Source: Bacteroides sp. 51
GTDB lineage: Bacteria; Bacteroidota; Bacteroidia; Bacteroidales; Bacteroidaceae
Assembly: GCF_010500965.1 (NCBI RefSeq)
Contig: NZ_QVMI01000009.1
Coordinates: 211,248-275,247, forward strand
DNA length: 64,000 bases
Direction of reading: 5' to 3'
Each line of letters opens with the position of its first letter. Within the stretch, counting starts at the first letter, position 1. The notes under the pieces are model-generated. The model ran no database searches. It was not told the DNA's origin and was given only the letters and a program-made list of their open reading frames with translations. Positions 63,170-64,000 of the stretch are shown in pieces. A program made the translations under genes and the position numbers.

Positions 63170-64000
63170 TTAGAAAGTGAATTTAACATTGAAACCTATG
63201 CTTCTTGTAGTTGGCATACCGAACACATCAACACCCTGACAGCTATTGTCGGTCGACATGGTTGCATCCGGATCAAATGGAGCGTCTTTATAGAAGAAGA
63301 ACAAGTTGCGTCCAATCAATGACAGGTCAATGCCCTGGAATACTTTCGTTTTCTCTAGTATTCTTCTTGGGAAGGAATAACCCAGCGATACTTCACGCAA
63401 ACGAACATTGGTTGCGTCATACATATAATACTCGGTCACAGTACTGTTACGTGAACCTACATGCTGGTAGAATGCTTTAACGTCTTTAAATGTCTGTCCG
63501 CCAATCTCAACAGACTCCCTGTTACGGGCATTACCGGTATTGGCGCTTACACCCCTGAAGTCAAGTTCGGCCTGTGTCTGTGACAATACATCGCCACCCA
63601 TGCGTGCATCTATAAGGAAATACAGTGAGAATCCTTTGTAAGTGAAAGTGTTGCTCCAACCCAACATACAGTCAGGATTGCTGTTGCCCACCTTTTCGGT
63701 ATTACCACTACCGATAGTTGCCGGTAAACCTTTATCATCTAGCTTGATCTTGCCGCTTTCGTCACGATCGAACTTCCATCCGTAGATGTCACCAAAAGAA
63801 CCGCCTTCTTCCAAACGCATAGCGTAGTTCATTGAGAACCCTTCGTCACCATAAATGAAGCTATTCAGTTCGGGATGAAGTTTAACGATCTCATTCTTAT
63901 TGGTCGAGAAATTGATTCCGGTTTTCCAACGGAAGTTTTCTGTCATTACCGGAGTTGCTCCTACTGTAACTTCGAAACCTTTATTTTCAATCTTACCTGC
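63170..64000 (-). CDS. SusC/RagA-family transporter, C-terminal part (5' end outside the window)
   Basis: The frame is open to the right edge of the window; 276 residues are visible. They cover the last barrel strands, from AGKIENKGFEVTVGATPV to TTRSIGFNVKFTF at the C-terminus. The sequence is almost identical to the end of the SusC at 57710-61027, for example GMPTTRSIGFNVKFTF and IGRNLFFF(Y/H)KDAPFDPD, showing a recent tandem duplication of the SusC/SusD pair. The N-terminus, and whether it has an STN domain, cannot be seen. Confidence 0.94.
   Translation of the reverse strand, partial: AGKIENKGFEVTVGATPVMTENFRWKTGINFSTNKNEIVKLHPELNSFIYGDEGFSMNYAMRLEEGGSFGDIYGWKFDRDESGKIKLDDKGLPATIGSGNTEKVGNSNPDCMLGWSNTFTYKGFSLYFLIDARMGGDVLSQTQAELDFRGVSANTGNARNRESVEIGGQTFKDVKAFYQHVGSRNSTVTEYYMYDATNVRLREVSLGYSFPRRILEKTKVFQGIDLSLIGRNLFFFYKDAPFDPDATMSTDNSCQGVDVFGMPTTRSIGFNVKFTF

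Overview
The window is chromosomal DNA from a Bacteroidales bacterium. The evidence is several SusC/SusD pairs, a hybrid two-component regulator with an AraC-type output domain, many lipoproteins with Bacteroidetes-style signals, promoters of the TTTG / TAnnTTTG type, and the xerD-aroQ-pyk-rbfA-secDF neighbourhood. Terminal butyrate genes (ptb-buk) and the intergenic palindromes would fit Parabacteroides or a relative, but the genus is a guess. No phage, plasmid, CRISPR array or insertion sequence was recognised; the window looks like ordinary chromosome with accessory nutrient-uptake islands.

Layout. 1-5040: end of a glycosidase, rhamnose mutarotase and a hybrid two-component regulator, probably the edge of a rhamnose-containing glycan locus. 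5163-6651: a small lipoprotein and a radical SAM/SPASM enzyme one base apart, a maturase-lipoprotein pair of unknown function. 6686-9378: ComM-like ATPase and a thioredoxin-fold lipoprotein without the CXXC pair. 9778-22466: a minus-strand polysaccharide utilization locus in the order TPR/HTH membrane regulator, SusC, SusD, a lysine-exporter-like protein split in two, a GH2 beta-galactosidase and a GH63-like glucosidase. 22758-33178: an OmpA-like/TPR lipoprotein, then housekeeping genes (xerD, aroQ, pyk, methyltransferase, rbfA, LolC/E-type permease, secDF). 33262-41565: small lipoprotein, tRNA-Arg(CCU), 2-oxoacid:ferredoxin oxidoreductase, nucleoside kinase, Na/Pi transporter and a 53-residue rubredoxin. 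41692-48145: hybrid sensor kinase, Ca2+-type P-ATPase, HAD phosphatase, ribF. 48421-50999: small hydrophobic peptide, CPBP protease, two DUF2975-like paralogues and an HTH regulator. 51041-55884: sufE, an M28 peptidase, LD-carboxypeptidase, ptb-buk. 56067-64000: two tandem, closely similar SusC/SusD pairs on the minus strand.

The least explained feature is a set of palindromic elements in the gaps between genes. About seventeen occur, in at least four sequence families (GGCGGTTCGCGAACCGCC hairpins, CCGCATGGAAACCTGG elements, low-complexity long inverted repeats, and multi-unit composite palindromes). Some run into gene ends and supply stop codons, and one appears to lie in frame inside the P-type ATPase. 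This, with the radical SAM/lipoprotein pair and the DUF2975 operon with its TATCG operator-like sites, is what most deserves a second look. All family names here come from recognising motifs by eye; no database search was run.
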